Assembly (NCBI GenBank): GCA_038049695.1
Contig: CP142455.1
Location: forward strand, 28,929,501 to 28,993,500
DNA: 64,000 bases
DNA from: Cinnamomum chago
Taxonomy: Eukaryota > Streptophyta > Magnoliopsida > Laurales > Lauraceae
Direction of reading: 5' to 3'
The translations under genes and the position numbers were made by a program. The number at the start of each line of letters is the position of its first letter. Positions within the stretch are counted from its first letter, which is position 1. The notes under the pieces were generated by a model, which was not told where the DNA came from, searched no databases, and was given only the letters and a program-made list of their open reading frames with translations. Positions 43,452 through 54,311 of the stretch are shown here, one piece after another.

Positions 43452-44887
43452 TGCCAATGTGGAAGAAGGCGGCACAAAAATTAGAAATCTGATAATGAGG
43501 CCTCCAAATCCATCAGCCCTGCCTAAACCTCGAAATCCAAACCACACAAAATAATCGCTCACCTTGTAGTGGCTCACATGTGGCATGTAAATTTCACTTT
43601 AAGAGTCAGGAAGACAAAATTTATCACTAGTAAAACACACCATCTTTTTTTCTTTTTTTCAGAAACTTATTGTAAACCTTTATAGCATGGGCAAAAGCTA
43701 GTTATTAAAGAACCTAGATCCTCTGTAGCTTCCAGCTCTAACTTGCTTTCAAATGGCACTCGGTCCCTTATAACTTGACCCAATCTTTCAAGTTTCAGCC
43801 ATTGGGCTAAGTTTTGTCTTTAATTTTTTACTTCAGCTTGTCTCCACCTTTACCCAAAGAGTTCTCTTCCTCCTCTTCCTTTCCTCTTTTTTCTTTTTAA
43901 TCATTGGGTCATATTCAAATAGAGGACATGTAGTTTATTTTCTTAGGGTTTCTCTCTTCCCCACTAAATAAAATGAAGGTTGTTCTTTGAGCCACCAACC
44001 AAAGCCAAGAAGATTGAGCATTGCTTTCTTTCAATCAAAGGTCGGCCATATGAGAAGTTACAATAAGAACTCCTTCCTTTCCTAATTGTAAACTAGCTGC
44101 CCAATTTATTGCCTTTGATTATGCAGTTACCTAACAACGCATAATCAAATCATTTGAATGTTTTTGGAAGGTGAGGCGGCTACTTTACAAAACCTTCATT
44201 TTAACTAGAGAGAAAATGTACCCCAGCAAATGCAGCATGCTGTTCAGAAATGACGAAAAGAAATTACCATTAATACCAATCTGAACTCTCAAAAGCTTTA
44301 TTAGAATAATTATCCATTTGCTGTAAATAAATTAAAATAAATTGTGACGAGATTAAAATAAATTGGAGCTATGACATTAAGATAAATTTTATTTTCCACC
44401 TATTTGAGTTGAGCCCACCCTCCATTAAATTCAAACCGCTCATCGACTCATTCATCTTCTATTAACTTTAGCCCTTATCTTTTTTAGCTCAACAGCAGTA
44501 GGGATCATAGATCATGTGTTTCCTGCATGATGAACTTCCTTAGATTTTCTACAAGAAAAGGGGTGAGTGGAGTAAAAATCATGCAATTTGTTTGATCAAT
44601 CCATGGTGGGCCTTAATGTAGAAATGAGTCAAATTGCAATCGAAGTCAACACAAGGTGATTCAAAATTTGGGCTATAGTCAACATATAGTGAGCAAGAGT
44701 TTATTATGATTGTTTTGAATTTCAGACGAAATTTCTAGTAAATTACTAGGGGGCGCACTATCGATTGATCCACTTCTCTTTGTTGAGAGAGAGAGCTGGG
44801 CCCTTCTTTTTCACATTCTTTTTTCTTTTCAGTAATGCAAGAAGAAATTGTAAAAAATATAATATTTAGTTACCTCATCTTCCTTCT
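43452..44887. other. Region downstream of the NLR, no gene
   Basis: Non-coding, pyrimidine-rich in 43820-43960. It should contain the 3' untranslated region and polyadenylation site of the minus-strand NLR, but no single signal stands out. No transposon ends recognised beyond the hAT-like element at its left edge. Confidence 0.45.
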
Positions 44888-47629
44888 TCAAAACGATTGA
44901 ACGGACCCTGAAGTATAATGAATGATCTGGGGAATATGCTGGAGATTTACGCCTCTATCTTGCCGAATCTTCCGCAAAAGTTCCCCCGACAAGTTCCGTA
45001 GCGTGAGTGTTTGAAGACTAGTAAGATATTGAATGCCCTCTGGTATGTTCTTCAACTCAGGGCAATCAACCAAATATATGTTTCTAATGCAACTCAATGA
45101 TTCCTCTTCTATGAGTATCCTATCCAATTGAGGGAGTTCACCAAATGTCAGCAACTTGAGTTTCAAGAATCTTCCACGACGGATGCATAACTCTTTCCCA
45201 ACATATGCATTTCTCAGAGAAAGGCGCAGGAGATGGGGCAATTCTTGGAGTAAAGTCAATGGATCTTCATTCAATTGAGACCAGTGTAAGGCCACTTTGG
45301 TGAGAGACTGAACGGATCTAATCCCAGGAGGCAGCATCTCTAGACGCCCAGATAACTGGAGATTTTCAAGATACGTGGGATGATGAAAATGAAACAAGGT
45401 ATCCAAACGAAGCATTTCTCCTCTTGTAGCCTTTACTTGCAGCATTAGAAGGGATTTCAACTTCCCTAAGGAGACACATAGCTCTTCCCCATGAAAACTT
45501 TGTACGTCCCCAATTGCCAATTTTCTTAATTGAGTCAAGTTTCCAACTTTTCTAATAACTTCATCGTTTGCTCCAATGCAGTCTAAAGTTTGCAGGCAAT
45601 TCAAATCGCATATTCCGTTTGGAGCTTGTGCAAAATCATAAAAGTCAAAGCCCATTGAACCATTATAACGATATGTACACAAATGTCGCAGTTTCTTTAA
45701 CTTTTCTACCCCTTTAGGTAGAGTCTTTATTTTAGAATCCCTAATGTCCAAAGTCTGCAAGTTTTGAAACCTGCCTATTGATTCTGGAAGCTTGTCCACA
45801 TTTGTTTCCCTTAAACTCAAGTAGCGTAAATTAAATAATTCAATTAATTCATCTGGCACAGAGTCAATGGAAGAACCCTGTAGCTCAAGCACTCTCAACA
45901 GTTTAATGCTTGACGCGATGCTATTCAAAGAAAGCGAAGGGATTTCTGTTGAGAAGAACATTAGGGTGCGAAGATGACAACTACTTGACTGAATGCTTCC
46001 AATGAAATTGGACAATGACAACCGCCGGGCTTCATTGTTCTGAATCTCCTCTGTAGCAACAACTGCATCGCAAAATTTCTCTTCACGGGCGATTTCTAGA
46101 GCTAACTCTCGAAATACATCATGCATTCGGACATATTTTCTTACTTTATCATGATCCGCCTCAACTTGAAGCAGGCTTCTACATGTGAGCTCCTTGATAT
46201 ATCCCGCAGCAACCTCCTCTAGAGTTAGTCCTCTATGCTCTTCTACCAAACCTTCTGCAACCCATAACCTAATCAATCTTTTCTGTGGAATACTGTAATC
46301 TTCCGGGAAAAGAGTACAATATAAGAAACAACGTTGGAGGTAGTACGGCAAATCGTCATAGCTAAGCAACAGTATGTTCTTCATCGGTGCAAATTCCGAA
46401 TTACTGCTTAGTTGCGAACTAAGACTCTGCTCGACCTTCTTCCATTCCAAACACGAGTCTCCTTTCCCCAGCATGAGCCGCCCAATTGCTATAATGGCTA
46501 GAGGTAGGCCCTCGCATTTTTGTACTAAGCTTTCTGCAAATGGCCTCAGCTCAGGAGGGCAGCTCTTGTTATGAAATGCATTGTTACAGAAGAGGACGAA
46601 AGCATCCCCATAGCCTAGAGGCTCCAGGCGGAGAACATTTTCAACTCGGAATGATGATGAGACATCATCTTTCCGTGTTGTGATCAAGACTCTGCCTCCA
46701 CATCCATTGTTTGGGAATGCAACATGTATGTCTTTCCAAAAATTAGATTCCCACACATCATCTAAAACAATCACATACCTTTTCTCCAGCAAATAATCGG
46801 TGACCATCTGAACAAGACGGCCGGTGTTCATGTTGCTAAGGGTGGCATCCGGGACCGGCTCGTTGCTAGACTCGTACAACTTCTTTATCAGGCTTCGTAA
46901 GACATCGTCCAATATGTAGGACTGGGAGACGGTGACCCACGCATGGCAGTGGAAGTGTTTCTTCACTTCTGGGCTGTAATAAGTTTTTATAACAAGAGTC
47001 GTTTTGCCAAGGCCGCCCATTCCCACCACGGAGAGCACCACGCGTTCTGGTTCATGATCTGTTAGCTTTCTGATTAGGAAATCCTTGTTTTTCTCGATCC
47101 CAATAAAGTGGTCGTCTGGGATTGAGCTTAGATATTCCCCTGAACGTTGCCAGTTTTCACCGTATTCATTCTTGGTCGTCGTGGATGTCGATCCTTGTTC
47201 AATTTGAAAGTTATATCGTTTGCTTCGCTCTGAAACTTGGCTAATCTTACATCTGACTGCTTGCAGCTTAGAGGCAATCTGGCGCTTGTAATAGTAACGC
47301 TTCAGGAGGTGAATCATTTTACAGAGAGATCTCCACTGCAGTCCTCCGCATCCATCTTCATTGGCCTCGTCAATACATGCACGTGAAAGACACATGTACT
47401 CGTCGATGATGTCCTCGACCTCGAAGGCCACTTGTCTTACTTGCCCTACCCATATTTTCACTCCATCATCACTATTTTTTCTTCTATCTGCATCTTTCAA
47501 GAAGGAGCGCATGCTCTGTAGCTCCTGTTGGATTTCATCAATGCTGCTCAATTCTTGAAGAAGAGATACTTCTTGCTGCAGAGCTGAACCGAGGGTTTTA
47601 AGCAAGAAATCCACACCACTCTCGGCCAT
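44888..47629 (-). CDS. CC-NB-ARC-LRR immune receptor (RPM1-type CNL), intact
   Basis: 913 residues from the methionine of MAESGVDFLL. An in-frame methionine ten codons upstream (47659) is less likely, because family members usually start MAES/MAEx. The Rx-type coiled coil contains VEDIIDEY (EDVID-type). NB-ARC has P-loop VGMGGLGKTT (about 202-211), kinase-2 YVIVLDDVW (285-293), RNBS-B GGRVLITTR (311-319), GLPL (374-377), RNBS-D CFLYCTLFPED (434-444) and MHD (502-504). About 14 leucine-rich repeats follow to the C-terminus. One uninterrupted exon. Such proteins are cytosolic or membrane-associated sensors of pathogen effectors that oligomerise and trigger cell death. All switch motifs are canonical, so it appears functional. 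A decayed paralogue lies at 3.9-31.9 kb. Confidence 0.95.
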   Translation of the reverse strand: MAESGVDFLLKTLGSALQQEVSLLQELSSIDEIQQELQSMRSFLKDADRRKNSDDGVKIWVGQVRQVAFEVEDIIDEYMCLSRACIDEANEDGCGGLQWRSLCKMIHLLKRYYYKRQIASKLQAVRCKISQVSERSKRYNFQIEQGSTSTTTKNEYGENWQRSGEYLSSIPDDHFIGIEKNKDFLIRKLTDHEPERVVLSVVGMGGLGKTTLVIKTYYSPEVKKHFHCHAWVTVSQSYILDDVLRSLIKKLYESSNEPVPDATLSNMNTGRLVQMVTDYLLEKRYVIVLDDVWESNFWKDIHVAFPNNGCGGRVLITTRKDDVSSSFRVENVLRLEPLGYGDAFVLFCNNAFHNKSCPPELRPFAESLVQKCEGLPLAIIAIGRLMLGKGDSCLEWKKVEQSLSSQLSSNSEFAPMKNILLLSYDDLPYYLQRCFLYCTLFPEDYSIPQKRLIRLWVAEGLVEEHRGLTLEEVAAGYIKELTCRSLLQVEADHDKVRKYVRMHDVFRELALEIAREEKFCDAVVATEEIQNNEARRLSLSNFIGSIQSSSCHLRTLMFFSTEIPSLSLNSIASSIKLLRVLELQGSSIDSVPDELIELFNLRYLSLRETNVDKLPESIGRFQNLQTLDIRDSKIKTLPKGVEKLKKLRHLCTYRYNGSMGFDFYDFAQAPNGICDLNCLQTLDCIGANDEVIRKVGNLTQLRKLAIGDVQSFHGEELCVSLGKLKSLLMLQVKATRGEMLRLDTLFHFHHPTYLENLQLSGRLEMLPPGIRSVQSLTKVALHWSQLNEDPLTLLQELPHLLRLSLRNAYVGKELCIRRGRFLKLKLLTFGELPQLDRILIEEESLSCIRNIYLVDCPELKNIPEGIQYLTSLQTLTLRNLSGELLRKIRQDRGVNLQHIPQIIHYTSGSVQSF

Positions 47630-47748
47630 GTTTGTTTTCCTCTCACTTCTCTCTTCCAAGTCGAGATACAGCAGTTTTCATATACATGAAAGGGCTTTTG
47701 CTTCCCTAAAATAAGTCGTTTCTCCTGCTCATCAATGTTTGACTTGTA

Positions 47749-48006
47749 TGTGACCATCCATTTTGGGTAGATGAGATGGACGGTCTAGAGCTGTCCTATC
47801 TTCATTGAAACTGTGGTGGTCATGCACTACAGTTTCTGATTAGATTGAAAAGGAATTCTTCTTGGCTACTTTCATCATCCAGCCACCCTCTAGTACGACA
47901 AGCACAGCACGGCAGCTGAGAATTTATAAACTTTTCAATGCTTTTGAATGTGACCGTCCGTTTTAGAATAGATGAATGAGATGGACCCCTTTATAGCTGT
48001 CTTTTA
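47749..48006. repeat. Two copies of a GACCGTCCATTTTAG...GAGATGGAC motif upstream of the NLR
   Basis: GTGACCATCCATTTTGGGTAGATGAGATGGAC at about 47750 and GTGACCGTCCGTTTTAGAATAGATGAATGAGATGGAC at about 47950 flank an interval of about 200 bp. A third copy lies at about 56590. They sit just upstream of the NLR start, but a regulatory role is only a guess; a shared small repeat is equally likely. Confidence 0.5.
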
Positions 48007-48059
48007 TTTTTTTTCTCAACTGGTGCAAAAATTGCATTTTTAAAATTAAAATCCTTCTC

Positions 48060-48267
48060 AAAAAAAAATTTTCTACCACATCCCTTGGTTGGACTATTTC
48101 CTCTAGCCTAGAGATAAACCTGGTAAATCCCTGTGCCCATAGATGATAGCACAAGTGAACTCAATTTTTTATTTTTAAAGAACAGAGAACCGGAGGTCGA
48201 GACCAAGACCTCTAGCTCCGAAAGATAAAGGAACCGCGGTCCTGACCATTCGGCCAACCCCTTGGGG
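48060..48267 (-). mobile_element. tRNA-derived SINE with T-type 3' end
   Basis: On the minus strand it starts CCCCAAGGGGTTGGCCGAAT and contains an A-box-like TGGCCGAATGG (48246-48256) and a B-box-like GGTCTCGACCTC (48193-48204). It ends in a T-rich tail, and is flanked by TTAAAATYCTTCTC (48046-48059 and 48268-48281, 13 of 14 matching). A Pol III promoter, target duplication and T-tail are SINE features. No protein. Confidence 0.8.
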
Positions 48268-48321
48268 TTAAAATTCTTCTCCATTGATTGTAAAGAGAAT
48301 TGAAGTGGAGGGCTACTTTAG

Positions 48322-48620
48322 GCCCATTTGGTATTTTATTATATTAGTAAAAGTCAAATAAAGTTTTCATTTTTCAAACAAGAAGTCACATAAATAGTAC
48401 TTTAATTTAAAATTTCCTTCATCTATTCTAAAAAAAAATGTCCAAAACAACCCCCTTTCTCTGCTAAAAGAAAAACAAAGCTCCATTTTTTTATATAAAA
48501 AGTCAAAAATTCTCATATTAAATAATTAAAAATAAAATATCATCATAATCTTATTATATTTTATTCTCTCTTGGTTTGATGATTTACTATACTTTATTTT
48601 ACATGTAAAATTATCAATCC
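48322..48620. mobile_element. Diverged Tourist-like MITE
   Basis: Left end GGCCCATTTGGTATTTTATT; interior AATTAAAAATAAAATATCATCATAATC matches copies at 1.1 and 37.4 kb. The right end is worn down, so the border is approximate. Confidence 0.5.
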
Positions 48621-48904
48621 TGATGATGTTAAAATGCTCTTAATTTCTAAATCACCTCTTGCCAAATCAAAATTCCTTCTCTCACTATTTTAAATGACAA
48701 AAGGCCCTCACTTTTAATATTAAAAAAAAAGTCAAAAAAAAAGGGGATACCCTCTCATGCTCTAATAAAAAAGTTTAGAAGTAGAAATTTGAAATTGGTA
48801 GCTTTTGATTTAACTCTTAATTTCAACATTTACTTCAATACACTTTACCAATTCCAGATCTAAAGCCCAAGATGTCCATTGAATCTATTTTCATGCTCAG
48901 CTGG

Positions 48905-49185
48905 GAGTTTGGAAATTAACTAATAAAGTTAAAGTGAAGTAAAGTCTTTATTATCCAGATAAGAAAAGATAAGGGATTATATCAAAAGTACACACATCTA
49001 AAATTTCCTCCTTTTAAAAAAAAATTAGAAAAACAACATACTTTATCCACTAAATGATAAAAAAATATCCTCATTTTTCACAAAAAGATTACCTATCAAA
49101 CAACTAAAAACAAAAGATCATAACCCCCTATATTTTATTCTCTTGATTTGATGTTTCACCTTACTTTACTTCAATTCAGGGTGAT
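48905..49185. mobile_element. Diverged Tourist-like MITE
   Basis: GGAGTTTGGAAATTAACTAA at the left, and CAAACAACTAAAAACAAAAG ... TTACTTTACTTCAATTCAGGG at the right, follow the same family pattern as 37447-37757. No target duplication is visible. Confidence 0.4.
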
Positions 49186-49405
49186 GCAACCTCTAAAAAA
49201 AAAAAAAAAAAAATCATTGCAATCACTATTACGCACTAGATTGAACCGGCTAAAGCTGAAGGGGAAAAAATCATAGCACTTTTTCAAAATATAATCAAAA
49301 TTGTAGATATTTTCAAGATAAGGTGCTACTTTCGCATTTCTTAATGTTTTAGCCATAGCAATTTCTTTGTTGGAGCTTCTATGATGCAAGGTGGGTTTGT
49401 AATAA

Positions 49406-49585
49406 ACCCCAAGGGGTAGCTCAAGTGGCAAGGGACCACGGTTTGCACCCGAGGTTGTAGGTTCGAAACTACACTACCACACTGAGGCTACAAGGGAGAT
49501 CACCCAGCTTTCCTCTGGGCCCCGAAGAGATTAGTCCAGTCCAAAGAGTTGGGAACCCTCCAATAACAAGAAAAAAAAAACATTC
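49406..49585 (+). mobile_element. tRNA-derived SINE, 180 bp, with 12-bp target duplication
   Basis: Starts ACCCCAAGGGGTAGCTCAAG. A-box TAGCTCAAGTGG (49417-49428) and B-box GGTTCGAAACT (49460-49470) lie about 32 bp apart, as in Pol III promoters. The body ends TTGGGAACCCTCCAATAAC with an A-run. It is flanked by GGTTTGTAATAA at 49394-49405 and 49586-49597. It shares its first ten bases with the SINE at 48060-48267 but has a different body and an A-type tail. Confidence 0.9.
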
Positions 49586-49899
49586 GGTTTGTAATAAGAT
49601 GCAAGGTGGGTTTGTAATAAGAGACGTGAACATAAGTAAAATGACCGTGAATATGTGTAATATTTTTTTGGGGCGTTTGGTCGAAGGTCCCTCAATGTAT
49701 GACTTTATGGCAAACCGTCCACATTTTAAACTCATGCAGCCAAAGGTCCCTCTCATACTTTCTCAAGCCTGAAATGTCTAATTAACTCTTTCTTTAAATC
49801 ATATCCCATGATTAGTGGGATATCCCATTAATAATGGTCAACTACCATTTAATTGCCCATGATTAATGGAATCTCATTAATGAGATTTTCAAATAAATT

Positions 49900-50545
49900 C
49901 TAAAAACACACAAGTAAATTTCAAAATAATGCAAATAAATTTTAAAAAATACAATAACTTCAAAAAAAAGCAATAAATTTAAAAAAAAGCAATAAATTTT
50001 AAAAGAACGCAGATAAATTTAAAAAGATGCAAATAAGTTTCAAAAGATCCAAATAAATTTCAGAAAATATAAATAAATTTCAAAAAACTCAAATAAATCT
50101 CAAAAGGTCCAAAGAAAATTAAAAAAATGCAAATAAATTTCAAAAGTTGTAAATGAATTTCAAAAGACCAAAATAAAATTCAAAAAACGCAAACACATTT
50201 TCCAAAACTAAGATAAGTCAATTTTCCAGATTTTTGAAAAATTTGCCAAAAATTCAAGTATTTTTGCATAAACTCATTTAAACTTATTTCAAAAAACACA
50301 AATAAATTTGAAAAGAGAAATAAATTTCAAAAGGTGCAAATAAAATTAAAAAACGCAAATAGATTTCAAAAAACGTAAATAAATTTGCTAAAAACTCAGA
50401 TAAATTTGCCAAAAACACAGAGAAATATGACAGAAGATAAATAAATTTAAAAAAAACTCAGATAAATCTCACAAAAACTTAGATAAATTTGACAAAAACT
50501 CAGATAAATTTGACAAAACTCAAATAAATTTGAAAAAAAAGATAA
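49900..50545. repeat. AT-rich minisatellite, unit about 18-20 bp (AAATAAATTTCAAAAGATGC to AAACTCAGATAAATTTGAC)
   Basis: More than thirty units whose sequence drifts along the array, from AAATAAATTTCAAAA-type on the left to ACTCAGATAAATTTGACAAA-type on the right. The right-hand variant is the one found at 484-665. No coding capacity. Confidence 0.85.
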
Positions 50546-51060
50546 ATTTGCGTGGATTGGGTCAGCTTGACTCGACCCGACCCGACCTAAATCTGGAACA
50601 AAAGACCCAGAGAACTGGGTTGTCTTCTTCACATTCTGGTTCTGGAATTAGGATCAGAACCAGTGCTCTTCCTCCTTCGGCCATGGCAGGGCGCGGCAGA
50701 AGCGGACAGGGCTTCTTCGAAATCTTCAGATGGCGATGGCAGGAGTCTTCTTCCTCAGTGACGCGCAATTCGGCATACCTAAGAATCCTCTCGTCTCTGG
50801 TCTTCTGCTTCAATCGAAAAAGAACCCAGTTATGTCCTGCATTTGGGCTCTTCTTCCTCTCCGACCACGCATTCTGCGGCGGATCAAACTTCCGGTCACA
50901 ACAAGAACTTTCTTCTCCTACAAACCGATCGCTTTGATACCAGTTTGTTTATGAAGGAGGGAGGAGCGAAAATCGAGAGGATTTAGGAAGGAGGGAGGAG
51001 GAAAGATTTGGAATTTTAAATTTCAAAATTTATGCCTAAAACTGCTGAAAGGGTAAATTA
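50546..51060. other. GC-richer block after the minisatellite, counterpart of 666-1050
   Basis: Includes the plus-strand frame 50530-50937, whose peptide from MAGRGRSGQGFFEI has no motif I recognise. It ends in GAATTTTAAATTTCAAAATT-like sequence and CTGAAAGGG, as at 1020-1050. On the minus strand TGGTATCAAAGC (50931-50942) resembles an initiator-Met primer site. Possibly part of a non-autonomous element with a captured host fragment; unresolved. Confidence 0.4.
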
Positions 51061-52332
51061 ATCCTGAAATATGTAATCGTGTGGACGCAGGGACCTCAGG
51101 GTGCAAATTATCTAGTTGAGTGGACCGGAGCCCTTAAACAGAACTTGCATGGACCAGAGGCTGGATACATTCCACTTTAGGGACCTTTCCCTAATTTACT
51201 CTGTTATATTTTGCTAAAGAGGCATATATAATTAATAGAAAGCAAGGAAACAACCACAGTTCTACTATCATAATAACACATAAGATAAAAGACATTGTAG
51301 CAACTAACACTTGAGTAACAACTGACAGTAAATTAAACACAATCCTACACTATTCTTGCACCATAATGATCATTGAATTAAATTCTACCATAATGATATG
51401 AACAAAAGAAAAAAAAAAGGCTCAATTTTGATACATATTTCATTTAGTCAAATTAGTTCTAGTAAATAGCAGTTTATCAATATTTCATTTGAAAAATGGC
51501 TAAGCACAACTACAAGTCTATAGACTATATGCATCTTGTTATTAAGGAATTTCTACAAACACTTTATGAGCAATGTGATTTTTCAACACTTTTTGCTTTT
51601 TTTTTTTTTTTTTTTGAAGAATAGTTTTCAACACTTGTGACAAAACAATGACTAAAGGTTTGTAGGCATGTATAAGTCTATATGCATCTACGATCTCATG
51701 CAAATTTTTTAGAGCATTGTTAAGAAAGTTCACCTACCTTGAATAACCAACTAGCAATGTGTACCCAACTCTAGAAATCAAATGATATCGTCAAAAAAAA
51801 AAAAAAACCACATGCGATTCAACATTTTAAAATGGAACATGCAAACACCAAGTGCAAATGATGAAAATCAGAAAAGAGAACAGAAGATAGAGAATCAAAC
51901 CTTGAAGGATTTGCAAGAAACGAGATTATGAAAGAATAAGCCTAGAAAGTAGATAGATTTTACAAAGTTTTTTTGTTATAACAAGGCAAGACGTATGGCA
52001 CAATAGGGAGATGAGACACAGGCACAACAGAAAGATGAAATGCAGGGAGAATTTTTTTTTAGGGTAGGGTTGTGATTCATAGATTTGTTCAGTTTTTAGG
52101 CCTCTTTTATTATTTTTCAATATGTTTGAGGGAGTTTCGAACCCAAAACCTATATTTGACAGAAATGCCCAAAATCACACTGTTTGCCATCTGTTCTTTT
52201 AAATCCCATGTGTTTTGGCATTCGCTTTTTCCCACCTCAACAAGTATTCAAATTTTGGTTTGAAAATGAGCCCATTTTCACACCATTTACATATCTAATT
52301 TGCACACAAGATGCGTAAATAATTATAGACAA
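51061..52332. other. AT-rich intergenic sequence, no gene seen
   Basis: Motifs AGGGACCTCAGGG and TTAGGGACC near 51085-51190 echo AAGGTCCCTC near 49685-49760 in inverted orientation and could be worn ends of a larger element spanning the minisatellite. Otherwise poly-T/poly-A tracts and no ORF of interest. Confidence 0.4.
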
Positions 52333-52492
52333 ACATAACTAATGCGTAAATGTTTCGCTTATGCTCCATTTACATATGTAAATGGGTGCATACAATTAAA
52401 CGACCCATAAGGCACAAACTTGTTTTCTTTTCCTTTTTTTTTTTTTTAGCATGGATCCCTTCCATCCCTTCTCCCTTTTCAAGAATGGATGT
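52333..52492 (+). repeat. Direct repeat X1 (about 150 bp), partner at 54064-54208
   Basis: CATAACTAATGCGTAAATG ... CCATTTACATATGTAAATG ... ATGGATCCCTTCCATCCCTT ... CAAGAATGGATGTTG recurs about 1.73 kb to the right with roughly 85-90% identity by eye. The two copies bracket the copia-like LTR remnant. Confidence 0.85.
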
Positions 52493-52545
52493 TGGAAGTA
52501 GGTGAGCCTTTTAGATGGGTTTTCAAAAACTTTTGTCCCATTTAA

Positions 52546-54066
52546 TGTAGGGATCAAACACCCAAAAGGCCAATAACCCAATCCCAAGATCTAAAAACCC
52601 TAATCTCATGCATTAAGTTCAAAGATCTATAAAAAGACAGATCAAGAAAACAAACAAGCATTACAAAGATCTCTACTAAAAGAAAGTAGATGTAGAGCTA
52701 TACCTGAGGAACCCACTTGTGCTCAAATCAAGAACTTGAATAGTGAATTCTATAAAACCTTTTTGTAGACTTGATCTCCTTAGTTTTTGTGTTCTTTCAC
52801 GCTATAACCCGCTTATAGAGAACTTCCCAAAGTGAATGGTAGGATCTCTAAGGAGAAGAAACCCTAGGCATTCGAGAAGAAAACCAAAGGAGAGAAGAGG
52901 AGGAAGGAGAGAGGGGGGCTTAGAGACTATGTGTAGAGATCTCTAACCCTCTCCTCTTATTTATAGTTTATATATATGGATCACCTCCTCTTTGCCCAAA
53001 ATTAGAAATCTCACTTCTATTCTTAGTGTATGTCATACTCCTCATTTCCTTAAGAGTTCCAATTGGAATAGAAACCTTTCCAATTGGAATAGAAATGTTC
53101 TCTTCTTAGAGCTAGCATGAGGACTATTAGGGATTCATTAGAATCTAGCTCCAACTAAAACATATGGAATCCACATCTCATGTGAACTTTGTACCTACAG
53201 TTAATTACAAATTACTCTACTAAATAAATGCAATTGCACTCTCGTCTTAGGAGTATTTACAAGAAGACCATAAACTTCTCAATTACTACAAGTATGCCCC
53301 CAATCAATTATATCCATGGATATCTTGGAATTAATCTGTCTAACCAAATTAGATCAACATCTTATTATTCTTATGACCCAATTAATCACAGTAATCATCA
53401 GTATCATCTGATTAACTCTTAACCAAGATAGGTGCGCACTTACCAATGATAAATCCATTAATTGACACAAAAGGATATTTTTATCTAAGATGATAGATTC
53501 CATCTTGAGAATTATATTTTTTCAGAGTCCTACTACCACGTACCTAAAATACCGAAGTGTTGACCTATAATTGGTCTCACTCATTGATAACTCAAAGTAA
53601 ATGCATAGTAGAAATTTGAGTCCATTAATATTTCAGGATTAAGAGCCTTTTAGTTGGGAATTATGAATGCAATCCTTAATCAAAGACAGATTTGCATAAG
53701 GTGCTACTCATGGTCTTTCAGTACATCCAATATACTATCATAACAATCCAGAGTTTTACACTCTGATGGTTGAGACAAACGACACTATCTTATAATCTCA
53801 TCACCAGTTGTGAAAATCTTTCAAGTATAATAGTTGTGATCCATGTCTCCTATATGTGAATCGCATCCACATATATGAATTACATTTAATATACTTATGG
53901 GCTCCGGTTCATCTCTTGAACCATCATGTCATTTTGTATTAGTTATGTGCAATAATATAATAAAATATCATTCATCATATGAATAAGGCATGAAATTATA
54001 AATCAATTAATGAATAAATCAATTTTTTCACATCATCTACTGGATTGTGGATATATAATCTAACAC
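52546..54066 (-). mobile_element. Probable copia-type solo LTR or LTR remnant
   Basis: Read on the minus strand it begins TGTTAGATTATATATCCAC at 54066, has a TATA box CTATAAATA (52957-52966) followed by a GA-rich leader, and ends near GATCCCTACA at 52546. There is no internal domain. The flanks (TTTAA and CATAA) do not match, so borders and family are tentative. It may instead be part of an element bounded by X1 and X2. Confidence 0.4.
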
Positions 54067-54208
54067 ATAACTAATACGTAAATGTTATGCATATTCTCCA
54101 TTTACATATGTAAATGTGTACAGATAAACGACCAATATGACACACGCTTGTTTTATTTTTTTAGGATGGATCCCTGCCATCCCTTCTCCTCCCTTTTCAA
54201 GAATGGAT
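54064..54208 (+). repeat. Direct repeat X2, partner of 52333-52492
   Basis: CATAACTAATACGTAAATG ... CAAGAATGGATGTTGAG. Sequence beyond the repeat differs from that after X1, so this is not a simple tandem duplication. Confidence 0.85.
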
Positions 54209-54311
54209 GTTGAGAACTCCGCTACTAGTGAGGACAGACTGTCCAAGATGATTGTGCTAGCACTTTACTGATAATGCTATTACCATAATATTATGCATTA
54301 CTAATTATATG

